Shown here: positions 39,153-50,105 of the stretch, one piece after another | Position numbering within the stretch: position 1 is the first letter of the stretch | How the letters are laid out: every line of letters starts with the position of its first letter | Assembly: GCF_000143415.4 (NCBI RefSeq) | Contig: NW_003314267.1 | Coordinates: forward strand, 186,001 to 250,000 | Reading direction: 5' to 3' | Origin: Selaginella moellendorffii | Taxonomy: Eukaryota; Streptophyta; Lycopodiopsida; Selaginellales; Selaginellaceae | DNA length: 64,000 nt | Made by a program: the position numbers and the translations under genes | Notes under the pieces: model-generated | Seen by the model: only the letters and a program-made list of their open reading frames with translations | Told to the model about the DNA's origin: nothing | Database searches by the model: none

Positions 39153-41984
39153 ATGGCGCTGGAGGTCCCCTCCATCGCCGTCGCCTCCAGTAGCAGGAGC
39201 TCTCAATCCTTCGACAAGGCAGCGTTCGCGGCACAGATCCGGCAATGCGCTGCATCGCGATCGCTCCCCGACGCACGGCGCCTGCATTCCGCGATCGCCG
39301 AGGCCGGCGGCGACGATCGCGAGACCTTCCTGGGGAATCTCATCGTCCAGATGTATGGCAAGTGTGGGAGCTTGGAGGACGCGGCAATGGCGTTTGAGCG
39401 GCTGGAGAGGAGGAATGTGTTCTCGTGGAGTATTTTCATCCAAGCGCACGTCCACAATGGCGAGAACGATCGAGCTCTTCAGATCTTGAGGTACATGGAT
39501 TTGAGTGGCGTCAAGCCCGACACTGTGACTTTCATCAGCGTTCTTAGTGCTTGTACCAATGCTCGTTCCTTGTCGCAGGGCAAGGGAGCGCACGAGAGAA
39601 TGCGAGCTACGGGGCTGTGCTGCGGGGAATTCGTGGGTAATTCTCTCCTCAACATGTATGGGAAGTGTGGGGGTGTGGAGGAGGCCAGAGAGTTTTTCGA
39701 GAGCATGACGCACAGGAACGTTATCTCGTGGTCGACCATGGTTGCAGCATATGCCCAGAGAGGAGATCACGACCAAGCGCTGGTTTTGTTCCAGAAGATG
39801 GAGGAAGAAGGCGTAGAGCCAAACGAGGTAACTTTTCTCAGCGTTTTGGATGCGTGTGCTAACGCAGAGGCTGTAGAGCAAGGCGAGATGATCCACCGGC
39901 TGGCGGCAAGGAAGAAGCTGGACGTCGGCCTCATCGTTGGAACTGCGCTGGTGGGGATGTACGGGAAGTGTAGCCGGCTGATCGAAGCGAGACAGGTGTT
40001 TGACGGTATCGTGGAGAAAGACGTGGTGACTTGGAGCACCATGATCTCGGCCTATGCCCAACTTGGTCATGTCCGAGAAGCGATCCAACTCTTCGGGTAT
40101 ATGAACTTGGACGGTGTAAGGCCCAACGAGATCATCCTCATGAGCATTCTCGGGGCGTGCTCTAGCGCCGGTGCTCTAGCTGAAGGCAAGATGACACATG
40201 AACTCGTTGTCATCTGTGGATTTGGAGCAGACGTCTCCACTGGGAACACACTTATTAAGATGTACGGTAAGTGTGGAGACTTGGCATCTGCGAAGGCCGT
40301 GTTTGGAGGGATGGAGAGAAGGGACTTGATCTCCTGGTCGGCAATGCTGGCGGTCATTGCCGAGCACGGGCACTGCAAAGACGCTTTTGTTCACTTTCGG
40401 AGGATGGATCTAGAGGGTGTGAAGCCGGACTACGTGACTTTCGTCAGCTTGCTGGACGCCTGCTCTCTCTTGGGTGCCTTGGTCGAGGGGAACGTAATCC
40501 ACACACGGATAAGAGCCGAAGGTTTTCAGTCGGTGATGTATATCGAGAATTCCCTCATCGACATGTATGGGAAGTGCGGGAGTTTACAGGCTGCCAGAGG
40601 GATCTTCGACCGTATGAGTCACAGAAACGTGATTACCTGGACTACGATGATCACGGCGTGCGTCCAGCACGAGCAAGGGAAAGAAGCTCTTGAGTTATTT
40701 GAGGAGATGGAGAAGGCGGGTGTGGCTCCGAATGCAGTGACTTTGGTAGCCGCTTTAGATGCGTGCTGCATCTCTGGGGCTTTGGACGCGGGAAGGGAAA
40801 TCCATGCAAGGATATCTGCGAGTGGGATCGAAACAGACAGGATATTGACATCGCTCGTCGACATGTACGGGAAGTGTGGGAGTTTAGAGGATGCGAGGAC
40901 GGTTTTTGAGAAGATCAAGGGACGAAGGTGTGTTCCTGCCTGGAACGCGATTATCCGGGCTCATGCAGAGAACGGCCATGGTCAAGTCCTTCAACACTAT
41001 CGCCGCATGAACCTGGAAGGACTAACGCCAGATGACATCACTTTCACGACAGTTCTTACTTCCTGGTCAGACTTCGGCAATCTCAACGAAGTGAAAGAAG
41101 TCCATCATCAACTTCGAGCCGGTGGCTACGAGTCCGATCTCATACTCGCGACAGCGCTCGTCCACATTTACGGGAAACTCAAGAGTCTCGAAGATGCCAG
41201 GTTTTTGTTCGACCGAACGGCAAACAAAGACGTGGTTATCTGGAACGCAATGCTGGGTGCCTACGCGAGCCAGGGCCTCGGGAAGGACGCGCTGGAGCTC
41301 TACTCAGAGATGGATCTAGCACCAAACGACACCACCTTTATAAGCGTCCTGGAGGCGTGCGCCAGCACTGGCTCCATCCACAAGGGCCGCGCAGTCTACT
41401 CACGTATCACAGAAGCTGGATTCGACTCCAACGTCCAAGTCGCTACCTCACTGGTGTACATGTTTGGGAAGTGTGGGAAGCCAGAAGAAGCGAGGCTTGT
41501 CTTCGACAAGATGCGCGAGAAGACGGTGGTTTCATGGACGGCCATGGTCGCAGCCTACGCGCAGCAGGGCCACGGAGCGCAGGCACTGGAGCTGTTTCAA
41601 GAGATGGATCTGGAAGGAGTCCAGCCCGATCAAGTGGCCTTCTTGAGCATCATCCATTCGTGCAGCCACTCGGGCCTGGTGGAGGAGGGGCGGATTTACT
41701 TCCTCAAGATGGTGGAGGACCAAAGCTTTACGCCAGGGGTGGAGCACTTTGTGGGGATGCTCGACTTGCTTGGGAGATCTGGGAAGCTCAACGAGGCTGA
41801 GGAGCTGATGGAGTTCATGCCAGTGGAGCCGGGTGTTGTCGGCTGGAACACGCTGCTGTCGGCCTGTAAGACGCACAACGACACAGAACGAGCTGGTCGG
41901 GTTGCTGGTGGCATGCTTGTGCTCGGGCCGGGCCATGCGGGACCGTATGTATCATTCTCCAACATCCTTTCTGGTAAAGGTTAG
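39153..41984 (+). CDS. Pentatricopeptide repeat (PPR) protein, PLS class, truncated E region
   Basis: Single exon, 943 residues. PPR proteins bind organellar RNA, one base per repeat; PLS-class members usually serve in C-to-U RNA editing. After a short N-terminus the protein is an almost continuous array of PPR motifs, with recurring MYGKCGSLEDA, RNVISWSTMVAAYAQRG, ALVLFQKMEEEGVEPNEVTF and LSVLDACA. It reaches E-like sequence (GMLDLLGRSGKLNEAEELM, EPGVVGWNTLLSACKTH, YVSFSNILSGKG) and stops at 41984. A complete E/E+ and DYW deaminase domain is missing. The stop lies within GGTTAG following AAAG, so a splice donor could sit there, but I see no DYW-coding sequence in the next 400 bp. Confidence 0.9.
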   Translation: MALEVPSIAVASSSRSSQSFDKAAFAAQIRQCAASRSLPDARRLHSAIAEAGGDDRETFLGNLIVQMYGKCGSLEDAAMAFERLERRNVFSWSIFIQAHVHNGENDRALQILRYMDLSGVKPDTVTFISVLSACTNARSLSQGKGAHERMRATGLCCGEFVGNSLLNMYGKCGGVEEAREFFESMTHRNVISWSTMVAAYAQRGDHDQALVLFQKMEEEGVEPNEVTFLSVLDACANAEAVEQGEMIHRLAARKKLDVGLIVGTALVGMYGKCSRLIEARQVFDGIVEKDVVTWSTMISAYAQLGHVREAIQLFGYMNLDGVRPNEIILMSILGACSSAGALAEGKMTHELVVICGFGADVSTGNTLIKMYGKCGDLASAKAVFGGMERRDLISWSAMLAVIAEHGHCKDAFVHFRRMDLEGVKPDYVTFVSLLDACSLLGALVEGNVIHTRIRAEGFQSVMYIENSLIDMYGKCGSLQAARGIFDRMSHRNVITWTTMITACVQHEQGKEALELFEEMEKAGVAPNAVTLVAALDACCISGALDAGREIHARISASGIETDRILTSLVDMYGKCGSLEDARTVFEKIKGRRCVPAWNAIIRAHAENGHGQVLQHYRRMNLEGLTPDDITFTTVLTSWSDFGNLNEVKEVHHQLRAGGYESDLILATALVHIYGKLKSLEDARFLFDRTANKDVVIWNAMLGAYASQGLGKDALELYSEMDLAPNDTTFISVLEACASTGSIHKGRAVYSRITEAGFDSNVQVATSLVYMFGKCGKPEEARLVFDKMREKTVVSWTAMVAAYAQQGHGAQALELFQEMDLEGVQPDQVAFLSIIHSCSHSGLVEEGRIYFLKMVEDQSFTPGVEHFVGMLDLLGRSGKLNEAEELMEFMPVEPGVVGWNTLLSACKTHNDTERAGRVAGGMLVLGPGHAGPYVSFSNILSGKG

Positions 41985-42419
41985 TTTAAAGGAAATGGAA
42001 AAGTGGTGTAATTGCAAATTTCAAGAAATTTCAAGAGGAGAAACGCTACAAGAGCCAAGTTTCAGATTGATCCTCTGCAAAGACAAAGTGAAACATCCAT
42101 TATTATTGTTGGATCTAGCATAGTGAAGGACAAGTTCGTCGCATGCTTCTGCCGTACCACCTCTGTCGTTAGCCGAAGGCACGGCACGGGGTCTGCGCAG
42201 TCGTTGGTCTTCGGTCTTGGGTCAGTTTAGACATTGGGCCATCAATTTCGAAATATTTTGACCTTGCATCTTGGTTATCTACGGTGCTAGCAATCTAGAA
42301 CGTATGCATGAGACATAAATAGCCGTAAGAAAAGAAAAGGAATCATGGCTTGTTACATTTGTTCTTATGCTTGCTATCATGAATTTGTGCAGGAATCAGC
42401 CATGTTCAGAGCAACGATT
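41985..42419. other. Intergenic
   Basis: 3' flank of the PPR gene; no gene seen. Confidence 0.5.
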
Positions 42420-43745
42420 TTATCATACTCTTAAAATGCAACAGGACCAAGCACTCTCTGATTGGAATGTATCAAACAGCCACAACTTTTGCCAATGGTT
42501 CCTCACAACAGTGTAATTTCCCTACCTCAATGGCACAGTTTCTCCTGCTCTGAGAAACCATGCTGCAGAAGTGCAAGCAGTCTACCTTCAGCGGAATCTG
42601 AGGCATCTCAGGCTCTCTCAGGTTCTCTCACAACAACTTCCAAGGCATCTTTGATTCATTTCTCACCTGCACTGGACTTGTCAACAATTTTTACTGGAAG
42701 AGTTTCACCTCAGGATGTGTATTTCAAACACCTCACCTGGAAAACAATCTTTCAGGAGGTAAGCATATTTGTTAAATGAATATGGTTTGTTAAACCCTTA
42801 ACTCAAGATTCTTGCTGCTCTATCCAAGTGCACAAAACTGCAGCATTTGGATTTCAGCCAACGAGCTACAGGACAGTCAGATCACACAATTGGGACCATT
42901 GCAGATTCCTTGATCTCAATAGCACTGGGATATCTGGAGCAGTGCCTGAACATCTGAATGCCTTCTGGCCAGAGCTAAGGATACAACTCTCCGGTAACAA
43001 GCTCTTAGGTGGCGTTCCTTCAAACTGGAGTTTTTCGACCAGCATCAAAAGGATTGACATCTCACTAATGGTCCCATTCCTACAAATTGGAGCAAGAGCC
43101 TCAGATGGCTGGACCTCTCTCACAATAACTTTGAAGGAACAATCCCAGATTTCTGCTCCAAGGGATCTGCTGCAGAACTTGAGTACGTATGTGAAATAAC
43201 TTGTCTGGCGAGATACCATCCATAGGCACGTGCCCTAAACTCCAGTCTTTGCAACTGTGCTACAACACCTTGCATGGCCACCTTCCTTTGGATCTTAATA
43301 ACTGCTTGGCCCTTCGAGAGCTCAAAACCGACCAGAACAACCTGGAAGGCGAGATATTCCGAAACTTCCCCAGATTTACGATATCCACGCAAATCCCTGC
43401 CAACTTATCATCCTCCAGATTATCGTCAACGTCACGCATTCCATAGGCAGTATGCAGCTGCTGGTCCTATCAATGGCATTCAACAACTTGCGCTGCATGG
43501 CCAACCTTGCAAACCTCCACATCCCCAATCTCTCAAACAACTATCTTACAGGTACATTGCATAATTTAACCAGATTCACCGATATGTTGTTGGTGGATCT
43601 TTCACACAATCGCTTGCATGTCTTATTCCTTCAAGCATTGCAGAGCTTCAACTGAGTAGCTTTAGTGTGGTGGACAACAACTTGAGTGGGAAAATTCCCA
43701 CAGCCAATGTCTTCAACACAAATTTTAAGCTAGTTTGAGGGAAAT
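42420..43745 (+). pseudogene. LRR receptor-like relic
   Basis: Pieces of an LRR protein in shifting frames: an LRR N-terminal cap (ALSDWNVSNSHNFCQW near 42445), leucine-rich repeats (FLDLNSTGISGAVPEHLNAF near 42907; LDLNNCLALRELKTDQNNL near 43295; PNLSNNYLTGTLHNLTRFT near 43530; LLVDLSHNRL near 43587), and a C-terminal SVVDNNLSGKIPTANVF-like end near 43670. Frameshifts and stops throughout. Related in type to the intact gene at 44759. Confidence 0.8.
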
Positions 43746-44758
43746 CCAGGGTTGCATAGATGCCTAAATTGTTTTTTGTTGGTGTGCAATCTAATCCAAA
43801 TGACCTTCAGAAGGATGCCAATGCAAGCAATAATAGTGATTGTTTCCTACTTTTAGCTTTTATTTGGCTGCTATGGTGGCATTTTGTACGACTCTTTGTG
43901 CCTTATTGGGACATCACTCATAAATTTCTTGGCTACATGCCCACCTTTTGCAAACTGGAAATGTGGTGACATTTGCTCAACTTCAATCCTAATAATTTAA
44001 TTAAATTTTTAGATATCACATTGTGCATAACTCTTATATCAATTATCACTCAAATTTGGTGTCCATGGATAAAACATATAAGGTGTATTAATGGATTAAT
44101 GCTAAGAAAAACTTAAAGAAAATAACTCACTTCCTTTTCCTTATGGCATTGCCAGTAAATTAGGGATCACAATATGATGCTCCAAGCATTTTCTAACACT
44201 GGAAGCTGGAAGATACTAAAAGGATCTTCCACGCAATGCCCTAGTGAGACTGGTGATGGTGGACATATGCAATGCAGCCACCCACGTGCAGTACGGCAGA
44301 TTCTAGGGGAGATGCCTGAGTGGAATATTGTGTCATGGACAGCTATGATTCACAGGTATGTAATGTCCACCTGTGTTAGAATGATTCCATCTTGTGGAAC
44401 ACTATGATCCAATTGTGTGCATGGCCAATGGGAGACTGTACTAGAGCTCTCCCATTTGAGTCTGTACAAATGGGAGACAGACTGATGCATTGTACACGTG
44501 GTGGCATGTAGCGAGTGGATCTGTGATACTATGTCATACTCTGGATTGACTTTGAATGGGCCCTTTGAGTCATTTCTTTTTTGTTTTCTTCACTAGACTC
44601 GTTGTTGACACGGCAATTGTTATATTTGACAGCAGAAATTTCTTGTGAATACTTTGAATATGCAGTAAAGATTGACTTCCTTCTGCTTTTTCTTTTTGAC
44701 TCACATATGGTGTAAGTGTTGTTTATAAGTCCGTGAAATATTGGAAAACACTGAAGTC
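43746..44758. other. Intergenic with a small PPR relic
   Basis: Mostly AT-rich. Between about 44285 and 44360 a frame reads AVRQILGEMPEWNIVSWTAMIHRYV, one recognisable PPR motif in a decayed copy. Nothing else seen. Confidence 0.55.
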
Positions 44759-46969
44759 ATGTTTGCCTTGATTTGTTTTCTCTGTTTTCTTACAGTTGTA
44801 GCGAATACAAAAGACACTGACACATTGTGGCGCTTCCAAAATGCTGTTGTTGATCATTCAAAAACTCTGAAGTCTTGGAATGGGAACCAAAGCACTCCTT
44901 GCAAGTGGGATGGTGTAACTTGTTCTGAGAAAGGTCGGGTGATTGAGCTTAGCCTCCAATCCTTAGAACTATCCAGTTCTCTTCTTGCGACCACAATCCA
45001 GGAGTTGGGATGTCTTCAGGAAATGCATTTATATCAGAGTCTTTTCACAGATACATTGGAAGGGATATCTTTGCAATCTTACTCTTTAAGAGTGCTCAAT
45101 ATCTCCAGAAATCAGCTCACTGGAAGTTTTCCAACTGAGCTCCTTGGCAATTGTCCACACTTGACTCGGCTTGATCTCTCGCATAACCAGCTCAATGGCA
45201 CAATTTCATCAGAGCTGAATTGCAAGAGTTTTGAGTATCTGGATCTTTCAAGCAATCAATTCACAGGAAGAATACCATCACAATTGATCAAAACTTGCAC
45301 CAATTTGCAAAATATTTCACTTTCTGATAACAAGTTCTCTGGCACATTTTCCCTTTATGATTCCAACAAAGTTCATACGCTCAACCTGGCAGGAAATAGA
45401 TTCTCCACATTTCAAATCCACTCAGATGAGGCATGCAAGAATCTAATTGAGCTGGATATTTCCTCCAACAACATCTCTGGAAAACTTTTCCATGGACAAG
45501 CTAAGTGTTCTTCACTCAGACTGCTTAAATTCTTTTCCAACTCATTCTCAGGGACATTCATAGAACTTCTAGGCAGTCCAAGCTTAAGCAAGAACTTCTT
45601 ACCATCTCTTGAGCTTCTGGATGCAAGCTATAATCGTATTTCTGGTGAAGTTTTGGGAATCCATGACAGACTTCTCTTTCTGAATCTCAGCTCCAATAAT
45701 CTCAATAACACTCAAAACAATGTGTGCTCTTTATCATCTCCTTCCAGACTCAAAAGCCTACTATTGCCAAACAATAAGCTTGTTGGTGGAATTCTTTACT
45801 CTGTACTGAGTTGCACTAGTCTGGAGATGCTGGATTTGAGTTTCAATACATTGAGTGGAAACATACCAGTGACACTCTGCAACAAGCTTCCACGCCTCCG
45901 CCACCTTCTTGCATGGGTGAACAAACTTCAAGACACCATTCCATCCAGTCTTGCAATGTGCTCCAACTTGACCACAATAATCTTAAGTTACAACATGCTC
46001 GAAGGAGTCATTCCTCCAGAGCTCTCACGGCTTCAGAATTTGAATTGGCTATCTCTCAGCAGCAACAGGCTTATCGGAAGCATTCCCTTGTCTTTCGAGG
46101 AGCTGAATCAAATCCAAACTCTGCAACTTAGCAATAACTCTTTACAAGGTGATATACCTTTGGGCTTGTCCAAGAACAAGAATCTGCTTATGGTGGACTT
46201 GAGTAACAACTATTTCTCTGGAAGAGTTCCTGCTCGTATTGGCCGAAACGTAACGAGAGAGCTAGTGTTTGGGAAGAATTTTGTTACTGATACCGATTTG
46301 GGGAACTGCAAATTGTTGGAGGTTCGACAATCTCATTGCAAGATGGATAATATGTTGGAGATGCAAGGAATTCTTTTAGAAGATTTGAAGAAGCGTTTAA
46401 ACACTCTGGTTCATCCAGAGTGCTCCTGGACGATATTGCTATATGGTAGTCATTTCAAGATGGAGGTTTCAAGCGCCATGGTGCTGGATTTGTCACACAA
46501 CAATCTAAGCGGCCAGATCCTGGCAAGCATTGGTGACATGCGCAGTCTACTCAAGATGGATCTTTCTCATAACTTCCTATCAGGCCCAATTCCAGAGTCC
46601 ATGGGAAATCTTGATAACATCCAGACCTTGGATATTTCTGAGAACTCATTGAGCGGAACGATTCCAGGCTCTCTTACTTTGCTGAACACTCTCTTCAGCC
46701 TGAATGTTTCCTACAACAATCTATCAGGCTTGATTCCTCAGGGAGGCCAGCTTACAACTTTTCAAAGCAGCAGCTATGAAGGCAATCCAGGATTGTATGG
46801 CTCTCCTCTTACTTACAATCACACGTCTTCAAGGAATTCCACCACAGCAGAGGAGAAGACCCAAGAGGTTGATGGAAGGGACGAGGAACTTCTAGCTGGA
46901 GCTTTGCTATTTGTCATATCTTTTGTAGTAGCTACAATCATAGTGACATTCAAACTAAAATTTAAATAA
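44759..46969 (+). CDS. LRR receptor-like protein (RLP), no kinase
   Basis: 736 residues from the ATG at 44759; the frame extends to a TTG at 44741 but ATG is followed at once by a signal peptide (MFALICFLCFLTVVANT). Then an LRR N-terminal cap (LKSWNGNQSTPCKWDGVTC), about 20 plant-type LRRs (LDLSHNQLNGTIS, LDLSSNQFTGRIPSQL), an island-like break around residues 500-560, four more LRRs (LDISENSLSGTIPGSLTLLN) and a C-terminal cap (GNPGLYGSPL). An acidic linker, one membrane segment (ELLAGALLFVISFVVATIIVTF) and a 4-5 residue basic tail end the protein. RLPs of this type act with kinase co-receptors in development or immunity; ligand unknown. The large transposon begins 7 bp after the stop codon, so its natural 3' UTR is displaced by 12.6 kb. 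Confidence 0.9.
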   Translation: MFALICFLCFLTVVANTKDTDTLWRFQNAVVDHSKTLKSWNGNQSTPCKWDGVTCSEKGRVIELSLQSLELSSSLLATTIQELGCLQEMHLYQSLFTDTLEGISLQSYSLRVLNISRNQLTGSFPTELLGNCPHLTRLDLSHNQLNGTISSELNCKSFEYLDLSSNQFTGRIPSQLIKTCTNLQNISLSDNKFSGTFSLYDSNKVHTLNLAGNRFSTFQIHSDEACKNLIELDISSNNISGKLFHGQAKCSSLRLLKFFSNSFSGTFIELLGSPSLSKNFLPSLELLDASYNRISGEVLGIHDRLLFLNLSSNNLNNTQNNVCSLSSPSRLKSLLLPNNKLVGGILYSVLSCTSLEMLDLSFNTLSGNIPVTLCNKLPRLRHLLAWVNKLQDTIPSSLAMCSNLTTIILSYNMLEGVIPPELSRLQNLNWLSLSSNRLIGSIPLSFEELNQIQTLQLSNNSLQGDIPLGLSKNKNLLMVDLSNNYFSGRVPARIGRNVTRELVFGKNFVTDTDLGNCKLLEVRQSHCKMDNMLEMQGILLEDLKKRLNTLVHPECSWTILLYGSHFKMEVSSAMVLDLSHNNLSGQILASIGDMRSLLKMDLSHNFLSGPIPESMGNLDNIQTLDISENSLSGTIPGSLTLLNTLFSLNVSYNNLSGLIPQGGQLTTFQSSSYEGNPGLYGSPLTYNHTSSRNSTTAEEKTQEVDGRDEELLAGALLFVISFVVATIIVTFKLKFK

Positions 46970-46972
46970 TGC

Positions 46973-46976
46973 ATGA
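46973..46976. other. Target-site duplication ATGA, left
   Basis: ATGA directly outside the left TIR; identical to 59568-59571 directly outside the right TIR. Four bases alone are weak, but they abut both TIR ends exactly. Confidence 0.6.
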
Positions 46977-47000
46977 AAGCTCTATTTCGTTAAAGTGGGA
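46977..47000 (+). repeat. Left terminal inverted repeat
   Basis: 24 bp starting AAGCTCTATTTCG and ending AAAGTGGGA; exact inverted match to 59544-59567. An internal AAGTGGGA / TCCCACTT pair (46993-47019) adds a small subterminal stem. Confidence 0.9.
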
Positions 47001-50000
47001 ATTGTCATTATCCCACTTGTAAAATAAGGTTTCCAAACCTTTATATAGTATATAAATATAACAAAATTCAATTGCATTGAGGCACATGCCATTTTATTTT
47101 AAACAAGGAAATGTCTACTCAATCACTTCTCCTCCCCTTGCCACTGCTTCACCTCTCTCTTCTCCTTGTCATCGTCGTCCAATTTCTTTCCATCCTTTTA
47201 ATATTGGCTCAGTTGCTCCGAGTCTAGGTGGAGCCCAAGTCCCCATTCAATCTTTACTTTCCCCTTATTAATAAAACAACTTCGTAGACTTCCAATAACA
47301 TGTTGTAACACTTCTAGTATAATGCAAATCCTCTCAAAGAATTGTCTTTTAATATTAATACAATGGCATGGAACCCCATGCCATAATAAGTTACATTTTT
47401 AAATAAATACATGCCATCTCAGACTGTTATTTTTTGCCTCCAACGCCTATACAATAATCTTGGAATTTCATCACTCTCCACACTATCAGGATTTAAACCC
47501 AGTAGTAATGCCATCTCTTCTCTAATACGTCCACGCTCATGTTCAGTGGTCGAAGAACCCATCCGGTTGAGCAGATTATGGAGATGCGGATAGTGCTTGG
47601 CTAGACAATATACATGCCATAAATGATGACTGGTGTCTGTCTGATCAAATGGCTTCTGATATACCGTTCCATCTGCCATTTGGTTGATTTCTGCAGCCAC
47701 CTCCTGGACTGGCCGGTTCTCTATCACCATCGCTCCAAGCCGTTTTGCAAGGTCCCCCAGAACATACGGTTTCTTCTCCCTAGTTTCCATACTGCAAGAG
47801 ATGGGGTGCACTGCATATGTGTGCGTGTTCGCTGCAGTTTTAATCGGCGAGTCATCGATGATGAGGATTTCACTTGAGCTAGCAGTCCGGTTCATCACTA
47901 CAGCCTCTGGCTTGACGAAGATGGGCTTGCTACCCCTCACATGGACCATAGTCAAGCAATCCTCCTGTGTTAGGAGAAAGTCAAATGGTAATATTACTCG
48001 CGTCTGATCGTGCATCATCTGTAGCAACGTTAATGCATTGTGGCACATCATGGATGTCCAAACTCCCAATTGCAAATTGAACCCGGCCCTCTGTTTTAAG
48101 TGTCGCATGGTCATTATTAGATCCCGCAGTTTCTCCCGTGTGATTAATGTGAATCTGTCTCTTTTGACCAACTTGCGACCGCAGGCTTTGGAGGGTGCAA
48201 TGACATTCGAGGACGAGCCACGCTCATGGGAGAAAAGGACACCGTTCAGATCAAAAACGATACAGTACCTTCGCCGTGACTCTGAAATGAAATGTGTCAG
48301 CATAAAAAATGGTACAAGTCAATTTTACCATCTACAATATTAGCGAATGTTGCTCCCGATGGTCGTTGAGAGGGTTTTGGTCGAGGAAACGTGAAGGGCG
48401 GAAATACTCTCCTCTGCAATGTGGGGTCAATCGCATCTGATGGCGTGTGGGCACATGCCATTTCAGCTGTAGACTCTGGTACAACTGGCTCAACAGTGGC
48501 ATGGGGTGGTTCCGATGGCGTGTGATCACACGCCATTTCAGCTGGTGCCTCCGTTGGCAAAGTGGACATGACCGAACAGGCAGCAAGGGCGGTGTAGGGA
48601 GGTTCCAACGGCGCGTAGTCAGACGATTGGGCACACGTTGAGTCCGTTGGAAATGAGGATACGACCGGCTCGGCGGCTGGGGCGGCCTCATGTGGGTCCA
48701 ATGGCGCCTGGTCACCGTTAGTTGGATACGTGGACAAGATTGACTCAGTGGTATGGGCAGCATCAAGTGGAGCGTGGTCAGCTTGCTTGGCGTTGATATG
48801 GATAGTAGCCTCCACCAGCTCTGATGACTCTTGCAGCCAAGTAGAGTCCACTGGCGGATCCATATGCATGTCCAAATATCTCCCTTCGATTGAGATGGTA
48901 TCCTCCCGTGCTACTAAAAACAAACTCATTAGCACATTGTATCGACTATACTGTATTTACCATCAACTGCTATTGAGGAACTAGGACCGATATCACTTGG
49001 GCGCACTGCTGATTCTGAAGGATTGGACATACGTTTTGACCCTTGCTTGGCACTATCCTTCCTCGACACTAAAGGCTAGAGTTTGTAAATTCAACTGAAT
49101 AATCTCTACTTACCATTTGCTCTGCGACCTACATGGACAATGTTAGAAATGGTAAAAGGTTAGGAATGGATGTACTATTATTTACCTGATGGTTTGTCTT
49201 GTATGACCTTCCTCCGTTGCTCTTTGGCCACCTCAGGCTGGCCATCATCGTCATCATCGTCGTTGTCGTTATTGTGATCGTCACCATTGTGAGGACCATC
49301 CAAGTCCTCTTCGTCCTCCTCTTCTTCGTCCTCCTCTTCTTTGTCCTCCTCTTCGTCCTTCTGCTCTTCCTGCTCATTATCTTTCTCTGGCTCCTCATCC
49401 CCCTCCTGCATTTCTTCCATAGGCTGCTCAGGCTGGATGGCTTGTTCTTCCAGGACCATCTTGGGAAAATCATCTGGCCGAGTCTCCATCTCAAAATACA
49501 AGACATCCATAGCCTGTTTTAGTGCGTCACCTAGGACCGTATCCTCACCCGACTGTCTTAACATGGTTTCTGCACGTTCTTGCACCCTTCGAAGACGACG
49601 AGATGAGAAAAACGTGGCCCTGACTTGAAAAGCATCCCTCATCCATTGTACCTCTCCATTGAGATTGGGGAAGGGGAGTCCGCCATAGGAATCTGAGTCA
49701 TGAGGTGGTGACTGCCTGCTTTCACTCAGCCCTTGATCTGCAATGAATGGCATGAGCACACACGCCATAACCGCGAGGCATTACCTATCATCTTTTCGTT
49801 GCCCTTCTTCCTTTTCAAATCAAACGCCTCTGATCTCGACGACTGTCCAACGTGCTTTCGCTTTTTATGACCACTGTCAGTTTGAGCTTGGCTGGTGCTT
49901 GCCTGTTTTGCCTTTGAAGAAGTTTCTCCTGCAAGGAATGGCATGAGACCACACGCCATTGCAAATATAATTTGTACCTCCTTTTTTCCTATTGCTTGTC

Positions 50001-50067
50001 TGTTTGTCCTTCTTCGATGCGCCACCAGTGTGCTTTTCAGTCCTCGTGTCTGAATATTCACAACGAT

Positions 50068-50105
50068 CTATAATCAAAATGGCATAAGGCCTCACGTGAC
50101 CTTAC
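50068..50105 (-). other. 38-nt intron consisting largely of the palindrome
   Basis: GTAAGG...GATTATAG on the minus strand; 22 of its 38 bases are palindrome copy 50079-50100. It is shorter than any other intron in the window. The flanking exons keep frame only if it is removed. Confidence 0.6.

Noticed and set aside
49199-49522. Plus-strand frame with a very hydrophobic run (LLFFVLLFFVLL) as a membrane protein
   Set aside because: It is the reverse complement of the Glu/Asp-rich coding tract of the minus-strand gene.
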